This document shows, one piece after another, positions 46,561 through 55,907 of a stretch of 64,000 nucleotides of DNA. This stretch comes from Alphaproteobacteria bacterium (GTDB taxonomy: Bacteria; Pseudomonadota; Alphaproteobacteria; Reyranellales; Reyranellaceae): the NCBI GenBank assembly GCA_016869975.1, contig VGCZ01000017.1, positions 1 to 64,000 on the forward strand, read 5' to 3'. The position numbers and the translations under genes were made by a program. How positions within the stretch are numbered: position 1 is the stretch's first letter; each line of letters opens with the position of its first letter. The notes below the pieces were generated by a model, which ran no database searches, was not told the origin of the DNA, and worked only from the letters and a program-made list of their open reading frames with translations.

Positions 46561-46584
46561 CCTTCCCCCGCCAGCGGGGGAAGG
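46561..46584. repeat. Short palindromic repeat, type C
   Basis: CCTTCCCCCGCCAGCGGGGGAAGG is a perfect 10-base stem with a 4-base loop directly after ahcY, matching the element at 42806-42829 apart from one base. Confidence 0.7.
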
Positions 46585-46602
46585 TATGGGAAATCCCACA
46601 GA

Positions 46603-46636
46603 ACAGGCGTCGCCTCGGCGACGCTTGTTTGTGTTA
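46603..46636 (+). terminator. Intrinsic terminator after ahcY
   Basis: ACAGGCGTCGCC (46603-46614) pairs with GGCGACGCTTGT (46617-46628) with one G-T pair and a very short loop, followed by TTGTGTT. The stem plus T-rich tail is a typical rho-independent terminator placed between ahcY and tsaE. Confidence 0.75.
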
Positions 46637-46647
46637 AATCGGCCGCT

Positions 46648-47142
46648 GTGTCCGGCCCCTCATCAATGGTCGTTAACCTGGCGCTGCCCGACCTCGCCGC
46701 TACCAAGCGGCTGGGCGCGGCGGTGTCGTGTCGATTGGCCGTCGGCGACGTCGTGGCGCTGCATGGCGAGCTCGGCGCCGGCAAGACCGAGTTGGCGCGC
46801 GCAATCATCCGCGCCGCTTCGGGCGAGGAGGCGCTGACCGTGCCCAGCCCGACTTTCACCCTGGCCGAGACCTACGACACGCCGCGCGGGCCGATCTGGC
46901 ACTTCGACCTCTATCGCCTCGACGCGCCCGAGCAGGTCTGGGAGCTGGGCTTCGAGGAGGCGTTGGCCGGCGGCATCAGCCTGATCGAATGGCCGGAGCG
47001 CATCGGTTCGCTGTTGCCGGCGAAGCGGCTCGACGTGACGCTGCGCATCATCGAAGGCGAGAGGCGTGACGCTGTGTTGACCGCGGATGCCACGTGGGCC
47101 GAGCGTCTGGCGTTGCTGGCGCGCGAGGTCGCGCATGGCTGA
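46648..47142 (+). CDS. tsaE: tRNA t6A biosynthesis ATPase TsaE
   Basis: The 164-residue (158 from the ATG at 46666) protein is TsaE, the ATPase that drives the TsaB-TsaD complex making N6-threonylcarbamoyl-adenosine at tRNA position 37. Visible features are Walker A HGELGAGKTELARAI (about 39-53), a PSPTFTLAETY segment, HFDLYRL and the ISLIEWPERI block. The GTG at 46648 and the ATG at 46666 are both possible starts. Its stop overlaps the next ATG by 8 bases. It heads the conserved alphaproteobacterial order tsaE-amgK-murU. Confidence 0.93.
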   Translation: MSGPSSMVVNLALPDLAATKRLGAAVSCRLAVGDVVALHGELGAGKTELARAIIRAASGEEALTVPSPTFTLAETYDTPRGPIWHFDLYRLDAPEQVWELGFEEALAGGISLIEWPERIGSLLPAKRLDVTLRIIEGERRDAVLTADATWAERLALLAREVAHG

Positions 47143-48139
47143 CCGTGTCGACGCGCGGCGCGCTTTCGTCGTCGCCAGCGGCTGGGGCGACGCGCGCGAG
47201 TCGCTGCTGGCCGGCGACGCCTCGTTCCGCACCTATTATCGGCTGACGCGCGGCGATCGGACCGCCGTGGTCATGGACGCGCCGCCGCCGCAGGAGGATG
47301 TGCGACCGTTCGTGCGCCTGGCGCGCCATCTGCGCGCGCTCGGACTGAGCGCGCCGGAGATCCTCGCCGTCGACGAGACCGAGGGCTTTCTGCTCGAGGA
47401 GGACCTCGGTGATTCGACCTACGCCCGCTGGTTCAACGCGGGACACGCCGCTCGCGACGAGCGCGCGATGTACGCACTGGCCACCGACGTACTGGTGCAC
47501 CTGGCCGCGCAGGGATCCGCCGCCATCCTGCCCGGGCTCGCGCGCTATGATGGCGAGCCATTGATCGACGCGGCGATGCTGCTGCCGGAATGGTACCTGC
47601 CACAGGTCGCCGGTCGGCCCGCCTCTGAAGCGGAGCTCGACTCCTATCGCGCGGCGTGGCGCCAAAGCCTGCGCGCGCTGCCCTCGTCGCCGACGACCCT
47701 CGTGCTGCGCGACTATCATCAGGACAACCTGCTGTGGCTGCGCGAGCGGCCCGGCGTGCGCGCCTGCGGCCTGCTCGATTTCCAGGACGCGACCACCGGC
47801 CATCCCGCCTACGACCTGATGTCGCTGGTCGAGGACGCGCGGCGCGACATCGCCGACGATCTGCGCGCGGCGATGATCGAGCATTACCTCGCCCGCGCCG
47901 GCGTGGCTGATCATCAGGGCTTCATGGCCGCCTTCGCGATCCTCGGCGCGCAGCGCCATGCCCGCGTCGTCGGGCTGTTCGTCCGCCTGCTGCGTCGCGA
48001 CGGCAAGCCGACCTACCTGCCGCACCTGCCGCGCGTCTGGCACCTGCTCGAACGATCACTGAAGCACGAGGCGCTGGCGCCACTGCGCCACTGGATCGAC
48101 ACGCACATCCCACCCGACCGTCGCGGCATTCCGACATGA
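47135..48139 (+). CDS. amgK: Anomeric N-acetylmuramate/glucosamine kinase AmgK-type
   Basis: The 334-residue aminoglycoside-phosphotransferase-fold protein has the catalytic loop LVLRDYHQDNLLWL (about 189-202) and a metal-binding DFQDATTGHPAYDL (about 212-225). Position directly before a MurU-type nucleotidyltransferase matches the cell-wall recycling pair AmgK-MurU, in which AmgK phosphorylates recovered MurNAc and GlcNAc on the anomeric carbon. Start at 47135, overlapping tsaE. No membrane segment. Confidence 0.88.
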   Translation: MADRVDARRAFVVASGWGDARESLLAGDASFRTYYRLTRGDRTAVVMDAPPPQEDVRPFVRLARHLRALGLSAPEILAVDETEGFLLEEDLGDSTYARWFNAGHAARDERAMYALATDVLVHLAAQGSAAILPGLARYDGEPLIDAAMLLPEWYLPQVAGRPASEAELDSYRAAWRQSLRALPSSPTTLVLRDYHQDNLLWLRERPGVRACGLLDFQDATTGHPAYDLMSLVEDARRDIADDLRAAMIEHYLARAGVADHQGFMAAFAILGAQRHARVVGLFVRLLRRDGKPTYLPHLPRVWHLLERSLKHEALAPLRHWIDTHIPPDRRGIPT

Positions 48140-48177
48140 GCCGGGGCGTTCGCATGGGGATCGTTGACTGCAAGGTC

Positions 48178-48242
48178 GGGGCGCGCCACTCCAGTGGCGC
48201 GTCTTCTCGATCGTCCGCCGCGCCGCTGGAGTGGCGCGCCCC
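48178..48242. repeat. 17-base inverted repeat between amgK and murU
   Basis: GGGGCGCGCCACTCCAG (48178-48194) is inverted as CTGGAGTGGCGCGCCCC (48226-48242), with a smaller nested palindrome CGCGCCACTCCAGTGGCGCG in the left arm. The 31-base spacer would form a loop. It could stop or modulate read-through within the operon. Confidence 0.7.
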
Positions 48243-48260
48243 TAGCCTCTTGAGGATTGG

Positions 48261-49028
48261 GTGCAGCCACCGCGGTATCCCGAAATGAGCGCGGTGCCGC
48301 GGCGGGCGATGGTGCTGGCGGCGGGGTTGGGCCAGCGCATGCGGCCGATCACCGACAGCCTGCCCAAGCCGATGATCGAGGTCGCCGGCCGCACCTTGAT
48401 CGATCGCGCGCTCGACTCGCTGGCCGCAGCCGGGGTCGAGACCTGTGTCGTCAACACGCACTATCTCGGCGACATGCTGGCGAGGCACCTCGCGTCGCGG
48501 ACGACGCCGCGTATCGTGCTCTCGCCCGAGGACACGCTGCTCGATACCGGCGGCGGCGTCGTCAAGGCGCTGGCCCATTTCGGCGACGAGCCGTTCTTCA
48601 CCGTCAACGCCGACACCTTCTGGCTCGACGGGCGCACGCCGATGTTGGCGCGGCTGGCGGCGCAATGGGATGCTGGGCGCATGGACGCGCTCCTGCTGCT
48701 GCACGCCACCATCACCGCGCACGCCTACGAGAGCCACGCGGCGGGCGACTATCACCTCGCCGCCGATGGCCGCGCGCGCTGGCGCGGGCGCGTCGGCGTG
48801 GCGCCCTTCGTCTTCGCCGGCGTCACCTTGTGCGATCGTCGGCTGTTCGCGGGCGCGCCGACGGGCGCCTTCTCGCAACTGAAGCTGTGGAACGAGGCCG
48901 AGGCGCGCGGCCGGCTCTACGGCATGCGCCACGACGGCGAATTCTTCCATGTCGGCACGCCGCAAGCCCTGGTCGAGACGCGGGCGTGGTTCACCAGCGG
49001 CGGCGCGCCGCGCCAGGCGATGGAGTAG
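48261..49028 (+). CDS. murU: N-acetylmuramate-1-phosphate uridylyltransferase MurU-type
   Basis: The 255-residue nucleotidyltransferase has the pyrophosphorylase signature VLAAGLGQRMRPITDSLPKP (about 18-37), DTGGGVVKAL and NADTFW. After AmgK it would make UDP-MurNAc from MurNAc-1-phosphate, bypassing de novo synthesis of the first wall sugar. The GTG at 48261 follows TGAGGATTG; the ATG at 48285 gives a shorter form without a clear ribosome site. It is followed closely by addB. Confidence 0.87.
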   Translation: MQPPRYPEMSAVPRRAMVLAAGLGQRMRPITDSLPKPMIEVAGRTLIDRALDSLAAAGVETCVVNTHYLGDMLARHLASRTTPRIVLSPEDTLLDTGGGVVKALAHFGDEPFFTVNADTFWLDGRTPMLARLAAQWDAGRMDALLLLHATITAHAYESHAAGDYHLAADGRARWRGRVGVAPFVFAGVTLCDRRLFAGAPTGAFSQLKLWNEAEARGRLYGMRHDGEFFHVGTPQALVETRAWFTSGGAPRQAME

Positions 49029-49033
49029 GCGCG

Positions 49034-52000
49034 ATGCGCGGCCTGTTCCACATCCCGCCGCGCCACGCCTTCGTCGACGCTCTGGCGGCTGGCCTGCTCG
49101 ACGCCTATGGCGGCGACAGGCTGGCCTTCGCCGACGCGCTGGTGCTGCTGCCCAATCGCCGCGCCGTGCGCGCGCTGCGCGACGCCTTCCTGCGCGCCAC
49201 CGACGGCCGCCCGCTGCTGCTGCCGCGCATCCGCCCGATCGGCGATATCGACGACGACGAGCTCGCGTCCGCCGCCGCGCCCGCGCTGGGCGAGGATGTC
49301 GAACGCATCGACGATCTGCCGCCGGCCGTCGCCGCGGAGGGGCGCGAGGCATTGCTGGCGCGCCTGGTCCTCGAAGAGGGCCCGCGTCTGTCCGGCCTCG
49401 AGGCATCGTCGTTCTCGCCGGCGCAGGCGCTGCGCCTGGCGCGCGAGCTGGCGGGTCTGCTCGACGAGTTGCAGATCGCCGGCGTGTCGCTCGACGCCCT
49501 GTCGGGCCTGGTGGCTGACGATCACGCCGATCACTGGCGCGGCACCCTGGAGTTCCTCGACATCCTGCGCACACGCTGGCCGGCGGAACTGGCCCGGCTG
49601 GGCGCGATGGACCCGGTTGAGCGGCGCAGCCACGCACTGCGCGCCCAGGCGGCGCAGTGGCGCGCGCATCCGCCGGATCACGCCGTGATCGCCGCCGGTT
49701 CGACCGGCACCCAGCCGGCGACGCGCGAGCTGCTGGCGGCGATCGCCGAACTGCCGCGGGGCTGCGTGGTGCTGCCCGGACTCGACCTCGACCTCGACGA
49801 AGACGGTTGGGCGGCGCTCGACGAGACGCATCCGCAGTTCGCGCTGCGCGAGTTGCTGGCCGCTCTCGATCGGACACGACATGAAGTGAAGCCGTTTCCT
49901 TCTCCCCGCCTTCGCGGGGAGAAGGACAACGCGCGCGCCGCGCTGCTATCGGAATCGATGCGGCCGGCGGCGACGACGGATCGCTGGATCGGCGGCATGA
50001 CCGACGCCGACAGCGCGCTCGCGAAGGTCACGCGCATCGATTGTCCGACCGAGCAGGCCGAGGCCGTCGCCATCGCGCTGGCCCTGCGCGAGACCCTGGA
50101 GACGCCCGAGCGCACGGCGGCGCTGGTGACGCCCGACCGCGGCCTGGCGCGGCGCGTCGCCGCCGAGCTGGAGCGCTGGGGTATCGACATCGACGATTCC
50201 GCCGGCGTGCCGCTGGCCGAGACACCGCCGGCGGCGCTGGCACGGCTGCTGATGGCGATGATGGCCGAGGGCTTTGCCCCCGTGGCCACGTTGTCGGTGC
50301 TGCAACATCCCTTCGTCTCCCTGGGCATGACGCGCGACGCCTGCCGGCAGCGCGCGCACCTGCTCGACGCCGGCGTGCTGCGCGGCCCGAAGCCCGCATC
50401 CGGCCTCGACGCGCTACGCGACTTGGTGGCGCGCGGCGACGCCGCTCGATGCGACACGCTCACCGAGCTGCTGGCCGCGCTTGATCGGGCCTGCGCACCG
50501 CTGTTGGCGTTGGGTGAGAGCGCGGCGCACCCGGTATCGGCGTGGCTCACGGCGATGGCGCAGGCGCTCGAAGCGCTGGCCGCCACCGACGCGCAGCCCG
50601 GCGCGACGACGATGTGGCGCGGCGATGCCGGCGAGGCGCTGGCGCGCATGATCGCGGCGCGCCGCGACGAGGGCCGGCCGGATGTGACTCCCTCTCCCCG
50701 CAAGCGGGGAGAGGGTCGGGGTGACGCGCTGCCGCCGGTCACCTTGGCGCAGTTTCCCGATCTGCTCGATGAGCTGCTCGCCGGGCCGGTCGTGCGGCCG
50801 CGCTACGGGCGTCATCCGCGCCTGGCGATTCTCGGGCCGCTCGAAGCGCGCTTGCAGCGCGCCGATCGCGTCGTGCTCGGTGGGCTGAACGAAGGCACCT
50901 GGCCGGCGACGGTCGACACCGGACCGTGGCTCAACCGGCCGATGCGCCGCGCGCTGGGCCTGCCGCAGCCCGAACTGCGCATCGGCCAGGCGGCGCACGA
51001 CTTCGCCCAGGCCTTCGCCGCCGACGAGGTCTTCCTGGTGCGTAGCAACCGCGTCGGCGGCACGCCCACCGTGCCGGCGCGCTGGCTGGCGCGACTCGAC
51101 GCGCGGCTGGGCTACGATGCGCAGGACAAGGACGCCAGGCCGCCGGCCTATGTCGCGGCGGGGCTGGCCTATCTCGACTGGGCGCTCGACCTCGACGCCG
51201 CCACGAGCCGCGCCACGCCGGTGCGGCCGGCCTACAGCCCGCCGCTGGCGACCCGCCCGACGCGTCTGTCGGCGAGCGCGATCGAGCAGTGGCGGCGCGA
51301 TCCCTACGGCCTTTACGCGCGCCGCATCCTGAATCTCGAGCCGCTCGACCCTCTGGAGCAACCCTACGGCGCGGCCGAGCGCGGCACGGCGATCCACGAC
51401 GCGCTGGAGGCTTTCGTGCGGGCGTGGCCGAACGACCTGCCCGACGACGCCGAGGCCAAGCTGATCGAGCTCGGCCGCCAGACTTTGGGGGCGTTGCTGA
51501 CGCGACCGGCCGATCGCGCCTTCTGGTGGCCGCGCTTCGAGCGCCTGGCGGGCTGGTTCTGCGATGTCGAGCGTCAGCGCCGTGCCCAGGGATGGCGCGC
51601 CTATGCGCTGGAGAGGCGCGGCGAACGGCGTATCGGCCCGGTGACGATCAACGCCATGGCCGATCGCATCGATCGCAACGGCTCGGCCTGGGAGATCATC
51701 GACTACAAGACCGGTCGCATCCCGACGCGCGACGAGATCGACGCGGTCTACGCGCCGCAGCTCGCTCTGGAGGCCCTGATCGCGCGCGCCGGCGGCTATG
51801 GCGAGACGGCAGGCGACGATATCGCGCTCAGCTACTGGCGTACCGGCGGCGGCGAGGCGCAGCGCGCCATCGCGGTGAAGGACCCGGCGGCGGTGATCGG
51901 CGAGACCGAGCGTGTGCTGGGCGAGATGATCGACGCCTTCTACCGCGACGGCGCGGCCTATGTCGCGATCCCGCAGCCGGCCTATGCGCCCGTGTTCAAC

Positions 52001-52072
52001 GACTACGCGCATCTCGAGCGCATCGACGAATGGGCGACGCGGATCGATGGCGACGAGGAGGAGCCCTCGTGA
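49034..52072 (+). CDS. addB: Double-strand break repair protein AddB
   Basis: The 1012-residue protein is the AddB subunit of the AddAB helicase-nuclease that resects broken DNA ends. The N-terminal DALVLLPNRRAVRALRDAF is the degenerate ATPase entry; GGLNEGTWPATVDTGPWLNRPM lies mid-protein. The C-terminal RecB-like nuclease has EIIDYKTGRIPTRDE with the catalytic Asp and Lys. Two dispersed palindromes sit in frame: 49898-49925 encodes residues about 289-298 (FPSPRLRGEK), and 50690-50715 encodes about 553-561 (PSPRKRGEG). Its stop overlaps the addA GTG, so the partners are coupled. Confidence 0.93.
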   Translation: MRGLFHIPPRHAFVDALAAGLLDAYGGDRLAFADALVLLPNRRAVRALRDAFLRATDGRPLLLPRIRPIGDIDDDELASAAAPALGEDVERIDDLPPAVAAEGREALLARLVLEEGPRLSGLEASSFSPAQALRLARELAGLLDELQIAGVSLDALSGLVADDHADHWRGTLEFLDILRTRWPAELARLGAMDPVERRSHALRAQAAQWRAHPPDHAVIAAGSTGTQPATRELLAAIAELPRGCVVLPGLDLDLDEDGWAALDETHPQFALRELLAALDRTRHEVKPFPSPRLRGEKDNARAALLSESMRPAATTDRWIGGMTDADSALAKVTRIDCPTEQAEAVAIALALRETLETPERTAALVTPDRGLARRVAAELERWGIDIDDSAGVPLAETPPAALARLLMAMMAEGFAPVATLSVLQHPFVSLGMTRDACRQRAHLLDAGVLRGPKPASGLDALRDLVARGDAARCDTLTELLAALDRACAPLLALGESAAHPVSAWLTAMAQALEALAATDAQPGATTMWRGDAGEALARMIAARRDEGRPDVTPSPRKRGEGRGDALPPVTLAQFPDLLDELLAGPVVRPRYGRHPRLAILGPLEARLQRADRVVLGGLNEGTWPATVDTGPWLNRPMRRALGLPQPELRIGQAAHDFAQAFAADEVFLVRSNRVGGTPTVPARWLARLDARLGYDAQDKDARPPAYVAAGLAYLDWALDLDAATSRATPVRPAYSPPLATRPTRLSASAIEQWRRDPYGLYARRILNLEPLDPLEQPYGAAERGTAIHDALEAFVRAWPNDLPDDAEAKLIELGRQTLGALLTRPADRAFWWPRFERLAGWFCDVERQRRAQGWRAYALERRGERRIGPVTINAMADRIDRNGSAWEIIDYKTGRIPTRDEIDAVYAPQLALEALIARAGGYGETAGDDIALSYWRTGGGEAQRAIAVKDPAAVIGETERVLGEMIDAFYRDGAAYVAIPQPAYAPVFNDYAHLERIDEWATRIDGDEEEPS
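49898..49925. repeat. Type A palindrome inside addB
   Basis: A CCTTCTCCCCGCC palindrome like those at 30141-30294 and 59682-59708 lies within addB and is read in frame as FPSPRLRGEK. The coding frame is kept, so this is a tolerated in-frame insertion. Confidence 0.85.
50690..50715. repeat. Second palindrome inside addB
   Basis: CCCTCTCCCCGC and GCGGGGAGAGGG form a hairpin with an AA loop, followed by TCGGGGTGA as in many intergenic copies. It is read in frame as PSPRKRGEGRGD within AddB. Confidence 0.85.
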
Positions 52073-55000
52073 GCGCCGTGCGCGCCACCGCCGACGCGCA
52101 GCAGCGTCTGGCGATCGATCCAGGCCGGTCGACCTGGGTGATGGCCAATGCCGGCACCGGCAAGACGCATGTGCTGACCAACCGCATCCTGCGCCTGCTG
52201 CTGGGTGGCGCCGCGCCGCAGCGCATCCTCTGCCTGACCTTCACGCGCGCCGCGGCGGCGGAGATGCGCAACCGGCTCGCTGGCCGGCTCGGCCGCTGGA
52301 CCCTGATGGACGACGCGGCGCTCTCGGCGGAGCTCGCGAAACTGGCGCTGCCGTCGCCCGACGCGGCGACCTTGCGGCGCGCGCGCCAGCTCTTCGCGCA
52401 TGTGCTCGACGCGCCCGGCGGCGTGCATATCCTGACCATCCACGCCTTCGCGCAGTGGCTGCTGGCGCGCTTTCCGCTCGAGGCCGGCGTGGCGCCCAAC
52501 GCCAAGGTGCTCGACGAGACCGAGGCGCGTCAGCTGCTCGACCAGGCGCGCGACGTGCAAATCGCCGCCATCGCGCGTGGCGAGGATCCGGCGCTGGTCG
52601 CCGCGCTCGACACCGTGGCTCGCCGTGTGAGCGAAGCCGACTATGCCACGGCGCTCGACCGGCTGCTGCGCGAGCGCGGGCGGCTGGCGGCGCTGGGCGA
52701 CGATGTCGAGGTGGTGATCGCGGCGCTGCGCGAGGGGCTGGGCCTCGGCGAAGGCGACGACGAGGCGGCGGTGCTGTCGGCGGCGTGGCGCGAGACCGAC
52801 GCGATGGCGTCGACGCTGTACGAGATCGTCGGAGGCCTGGCGGGTGCGCCAGGGGCGAAGAACGACGCCATGGCCGACGGCATCAAGGGTTGGCTCGAAC
52901 GCGGTGAGGGCGGTGAGGCCGAAGCGCACCGGCTGTGGCCGCAGTATCGCAGCGCCTTTCTCACGGCCAAGGACGAGCCGCGCAAGGACGCGCCGACCAA
53001 GAAGTGGCGCGACGCCAATCCTGGTCTCGTGCCGGTGATCGAGCGCGAAGCGGCGCGGCTGATCGCCGCCGAGGAGCGGCGACGCGCGGCGGTGCTCGCC
53101 GACATGAGCGGCGCGCTGTTGCGGCTGGCGCTCGACATGGCCGGCCGTTACGAGGCCGCCAAGCGCGCGCGCGCCGCCCTCGACTACGATGATCTCATTC
53201 TGCGCGTGCGGCGCCTGCTTTCAGGCGATCGCGCCGCCGCCTGGGTGCTCTACAAGCTCGATGGCGGCATCGACCATGTACTGGTCGACGAGGCGCAGGA
53301 CACCAATCCCGATCAGTGGGATATCGTGCGCGCGCTGACCGGCGAGTTCTTCAGCGACTCCAGCGCTGTCGCACACGACCGCACGGTGTTCGCGGTCGGC
53401 GACGCCAAGCAGTCGATCTTCAGCTTCCAGCGCGCCGATCCGCGCAAGCTGATGGATATGCGCGCGCATTTCGACGAGGCGGCGCGCCTCGTGGGACGGC
53501 GCTTTGGCGCCGTGGGCCTGACCGCCTCGTTCCGCTCGACCGAGGCGGTGCTGGCGGCGGTCGACGCGGTGTTCGCGGCGGGCCTGCCGGCCAACGAGGG
53601 CGTCGGCGAGGCGGGTGCGATCGAGCATCTGGCGACGCGCGAAGGCGAGCCCGGGCTGGTCGAGCTGTGGCCTTTGTGCAAGCCCGAGGGCGAGAGCGAC
53701 GAGGTGCCGCCGGCGCGGCGCATGGCGCGGCTGGTCGCGGCGCACTGCCAATCGCTGATCGGCCACGAGCGTCTGGCCGATGGGCGGCTGATCGACGCCG
53801 GCGACATCATGGTGCTGGTGCGCAAGCGCAACGCCTTCGTCGGCGCGCTGATCGGCGAGCTCAAGGCGCGCGGCATCGATGTCGCCGGGCGCGACCGGTT
53901 GAGCCTGTTCGAAGATCTGGGCGTCCAGGATCTGGTGGCGCTGGGCCGCGCGGCGCTGCTGCCGACCGACGATCTGACCTTGGCCTGCGTGCTGAAGGGG
54001 CCGCTGATCGGCTTCGACGAGGCGGCGCTGTTCACGCTGGCGCATGGTCGGGCGGGCGATCTGTGGGGCGCGCTGCGCACGCGAGCAGCGAAAGGCGAGG
54101 CGCCGTTCGCGCGTGCGCATGAACGCCTGTCGGCGATCTTCGCGCGCGCCGATTTTCTGCCGCCCTACGCCTTCTATGCGCGCGTCCTCGGGCCGGAGGG
54201 TGGCCGGCGCGCATTGCTCGAACGGCTGGGGCCCGACGCGCTCGATCCGATCGACGAGTTCCTGGCGCAGGCGCTGGCGTGGTCGAGCGCCGGCCATGGC
54301 TCGTTACAAGGCTTCCTGCACCACATCGCGACCGAGGGCGGCGAGATCAAGCGCGACCTCGACGGGCTGCGGCGCCGCGAGGTGCGCATCCTGACCGTGC
54401 ACGCGGCCAAGGGGCTGCAGGCGCCGGTCGTCTACCTGCCTGATACGTGCGCGGCGGTCGACGATCGCGAGCGCGTGCTGTGGGTGCCGCAAGGGCCGCC
54501 GCTGTGGGCGTTCCGCGCCGACGAGACGCGCGTGCCGACCATCGACACGCTGAAGGGCCTTGCGGCGCGCCTCCAGCGCGAAGAGCACCACCGCCTGCTC
54601 TACGTCGCCATGACCCGCGCCGGCGAGCGTCTCTACATCGGCGGCTATCACGGCAAGCGGCCACCGCGCGCGGGCAACTGGTACAGCCTGGTGGCGACCG
54701 GGCTAGGTCCGGTCAGCGAATCCGTCTCATTCGCATCTTCATCTGCCACCGGCCTGCGCCTGACTCGCGGCCATTCATCCGATGCCCCCCTGCCGCCTGC
54801 CACGCCGCCGGCCCGACGGGCCCTGCCGGCCTGGGCGCTTCGGCCCGCGCCGGCCGAGACGGTGCCGCCGCGCCCGCTGATGCCCTCGCGGCCCGACGAC
54901 GAGGACGAGGGTGCGGCGCGCGCGGCGCAGGGCGGCTGGGCCGAGCCGGCGGCGCTCTCGCCGCAGGCCGGCCGGTTCCGTCGCGGCACCCTGCTGCACC

Positions 55001-55482
55001 GCCTGCTGCAGCGCCTGCCCGACCTGCCGGCGGCCGCGCGGCTGGCCTTCGCCGCGGCGTGGCTGGCGCGCGAGGCGGCCGACCTCGACGCCGCGACGCT
55101 GGCCGGCTGGGCCGCGGAGGCGATGGCGGTGCTGGGCCTGCCGGACGCCGCGGCGCTGTTCTCGCCCGGCTCGCGCGCCGAGGTGCCGGTGGTCGGCCTG
55201 GTCGAGACGCCGGCGGGCCGCGTGGCGATCAGCGGCCAGATCGACCGGCTGGCGGTCACCGACGGCGCCGTGCTGTTCGCCGATATCAAGACCAACCGCC
55301 CGCCGCCCTCGCGCGTCGAGGATGTGCCGCGCATCTATCGCCGCCAGCTTGCGCTCTACCGCGCCCTGCTCGCCGGCCTCTATCCCGACCGGCCGGTGCG
55401 CGGCTTCCTGCTGTGGACCGATGGGCCCAGGCTGATGGAGGTGCCGGCCGCGCTGCTCGACGCCGCCCTCATGCCGGGCTGA
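52069..55482 (+). CDS. addA: Double-strand break repair helicase AddA
   Basis: The 1137-residue UvrD-like helicase subunit of AddAB has Walker A ANAGTGKTHVLTNRIL (26-41), an early TFTRAAAAEMRNRL, motif II DHVLVDEAQDTNPDQW, FAVGDAKQSIFSFQRAD, the HAAKGLQAPVVYLPD motif and MTRAGERLYIGGY. The C-terminal nuclease has GQIDRLAV and FADIKTNRPPP. The GTG at 52069 overlaps the addB stop and follows GAGGAGGAG. Complete; together with AddB it forms the RecBCD-equivalent of alphaproteobacteria. Confidence 0.94.
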   Translation: MSAVRATADAQQRLAIDPGRSTWVMANAGTGKTHVLTNRILRLLLGGAAPQRILCLTFTRAAAAEMRNRLAGRLGRWTLMDDAALSAELAKLALPSPDAATLRRARQLFAHVLDAPGGVHILTIHAFAQWLLARFPLEAGVAPNAKVLDETEARQLLDQARDVQIAAIARGEDPALVAALDTVARRVSEADYATALDRLLRERGRLAALGDDVEVVIAALREGLGLGEGDDEAAVLSAAWRETDAMASTLYEIVGGLAGAPGAKNDAMADGIKGWLERGEGGEAEAHRLWPQYRSAFLTAKDEPRKDAPTKKWRDANPGLVPVIEREAARLIAAEERRRAAVLADMSGALLRLALDMAGRYEAAKRARAALDYDDLILRVRRLLSGDRAAAWVLYKLDGGIDHVLVDEAQDTNPDQWDIVRALTGEFFSDSSAVAHDRTVFAVGDAKQSIFSFQRADPRKLMDMRAHFDEAARLVGRRFGAVGLTASFRSTEAVLAAVDAVFAAGLPANEGVGEAGAIEHLATREGEPGLVELWPLCKPEGESDEVPPARRMARLVAAHCQSLIGHERLADGRLIDAGDIMVLVRKRNAFVGALIGELKARGIDVAGRDRLSLFEDLGVQDLVALGRAALLPTDDLTLACVLKGPLIGFDEAALFTLAHGRAGDLWGALRTRAAKGEAPFARAHERLSAIFARADFLPPYAFYARVLGPEGGRRALLERLGPDALDPIDEFLAQALAWSSAGHGSLQGFLHHIATEGGEIKRDLDGLRRREVRILTVHAAKGLQAPVVYLPDTCAAVDDRERVLWVPQGPPLWAFRADETRVPTIDTLKGLAARLQREEHHRLLYVAMTRAGERLYIGGYHGKRPPRAGNWYSLVATGLGPVSESVSFASSSATGLRLTRGHSSDAPLPPATPPARRALPAWALRPAPAETVPPRPLMPSRPDDEDEGAARAAQGGWAEPAALSPQAGRFRRGTLLHRLLQRLPDLPAAARLAFAAAWLAREAADLDAATLAGWAAEAMAVLGLPDAAALFSPGSRAEVPVVGLVETPAGRVAISGQIDRLAVTDGAVLFADIKTNRPPPSRVEDVPRIYRRQLALYRALLAGLYPDRPVRGFLLWTDGPRLMEVPAALLDAALMPG

Positions 55483-55505
55483 ATTAGTCTTGTGCCGGCC
55501 CTCGC

Positions 55506-55534
55506 TTGACCCCCTTATGGCGCCTTCCTAGATT
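55506..55534 (+). promoter_or_regulatory. Sigma-70-type promoter of trxA
   Basis: TTGACC (55506-55511) and TAGATT (55529-55534) are 17 bases apart and lie 26 bases before the trxA ATG, giving trxA its own start behind addA. Confidence 0.7.
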
Positions 55535-55560
55535 CCGACCTCGTTCAACCGGAGTTTCCC

Positions 55561-55881
55561 ATGGCGACCATCAAGGCCAGCGACGCGACCTTCGAGCAGG
55601 AGGTCCTGAAGTCGGACCAGCCCGTGCTGGTGGATTTCTGGGCCGAGTGGTGCGGCCCCTGCAAGCTGATCGGGCCGTCGCTCGAGGAGATCTCCGGCGA
55701 GCTGGAAGGCAAGCTCAAGGTGGTCAAGGTCAACATCGACGAGAACCCGATGGCGCCCTCGAAGTACGGCGTGCGCTCGATCCCGACCCTGCTGGTGTTC
55801 AAGAACGGCCAGGTGGCGGCGACCAAGATCGGCGCCGAGCCCAAGCAGCGCCTGATGCAGTGGATCAACTCGGTCGTCTGA
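55561..55881 (+). CDS. trxA: Thioredoxin
   Basis: The 106-residue protein is a classical thioredoxin with the redox site WCGPC at 30-34, VDFWAEW before it, the cis-Pro in RSIPTLLVF (about 73-81) and a normal length without signal peptide. It reduces disulfides in cytoplasmic proteins. GGAG lies 7 bases before the ATG, and the gene has its own promoter. The addAB-trxA order is common in alphaproteobacteria. Confidence 0.97.
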   Translation: MATIKASDATFEQEVLKSDQPVLVDFWAEWCGPCKLIGPSLEEISGELEGKLKVVKVNIDENPMAPSKYGVRSIPTLLVFKNGQVAATKIGAEPKQRLMQWINSVV

Positions 55882-55907
55882 CCGTCGGCGCGCAAGGGGA
55901 TCGACCG

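Noticed and set aside
48257-49033. Extension of the addB frame upstream through murU
   Set aside because: The sequence there is an out-of-frame reading of murU; AddB homology begins at MRGLFHIPPRHAFVDAL.
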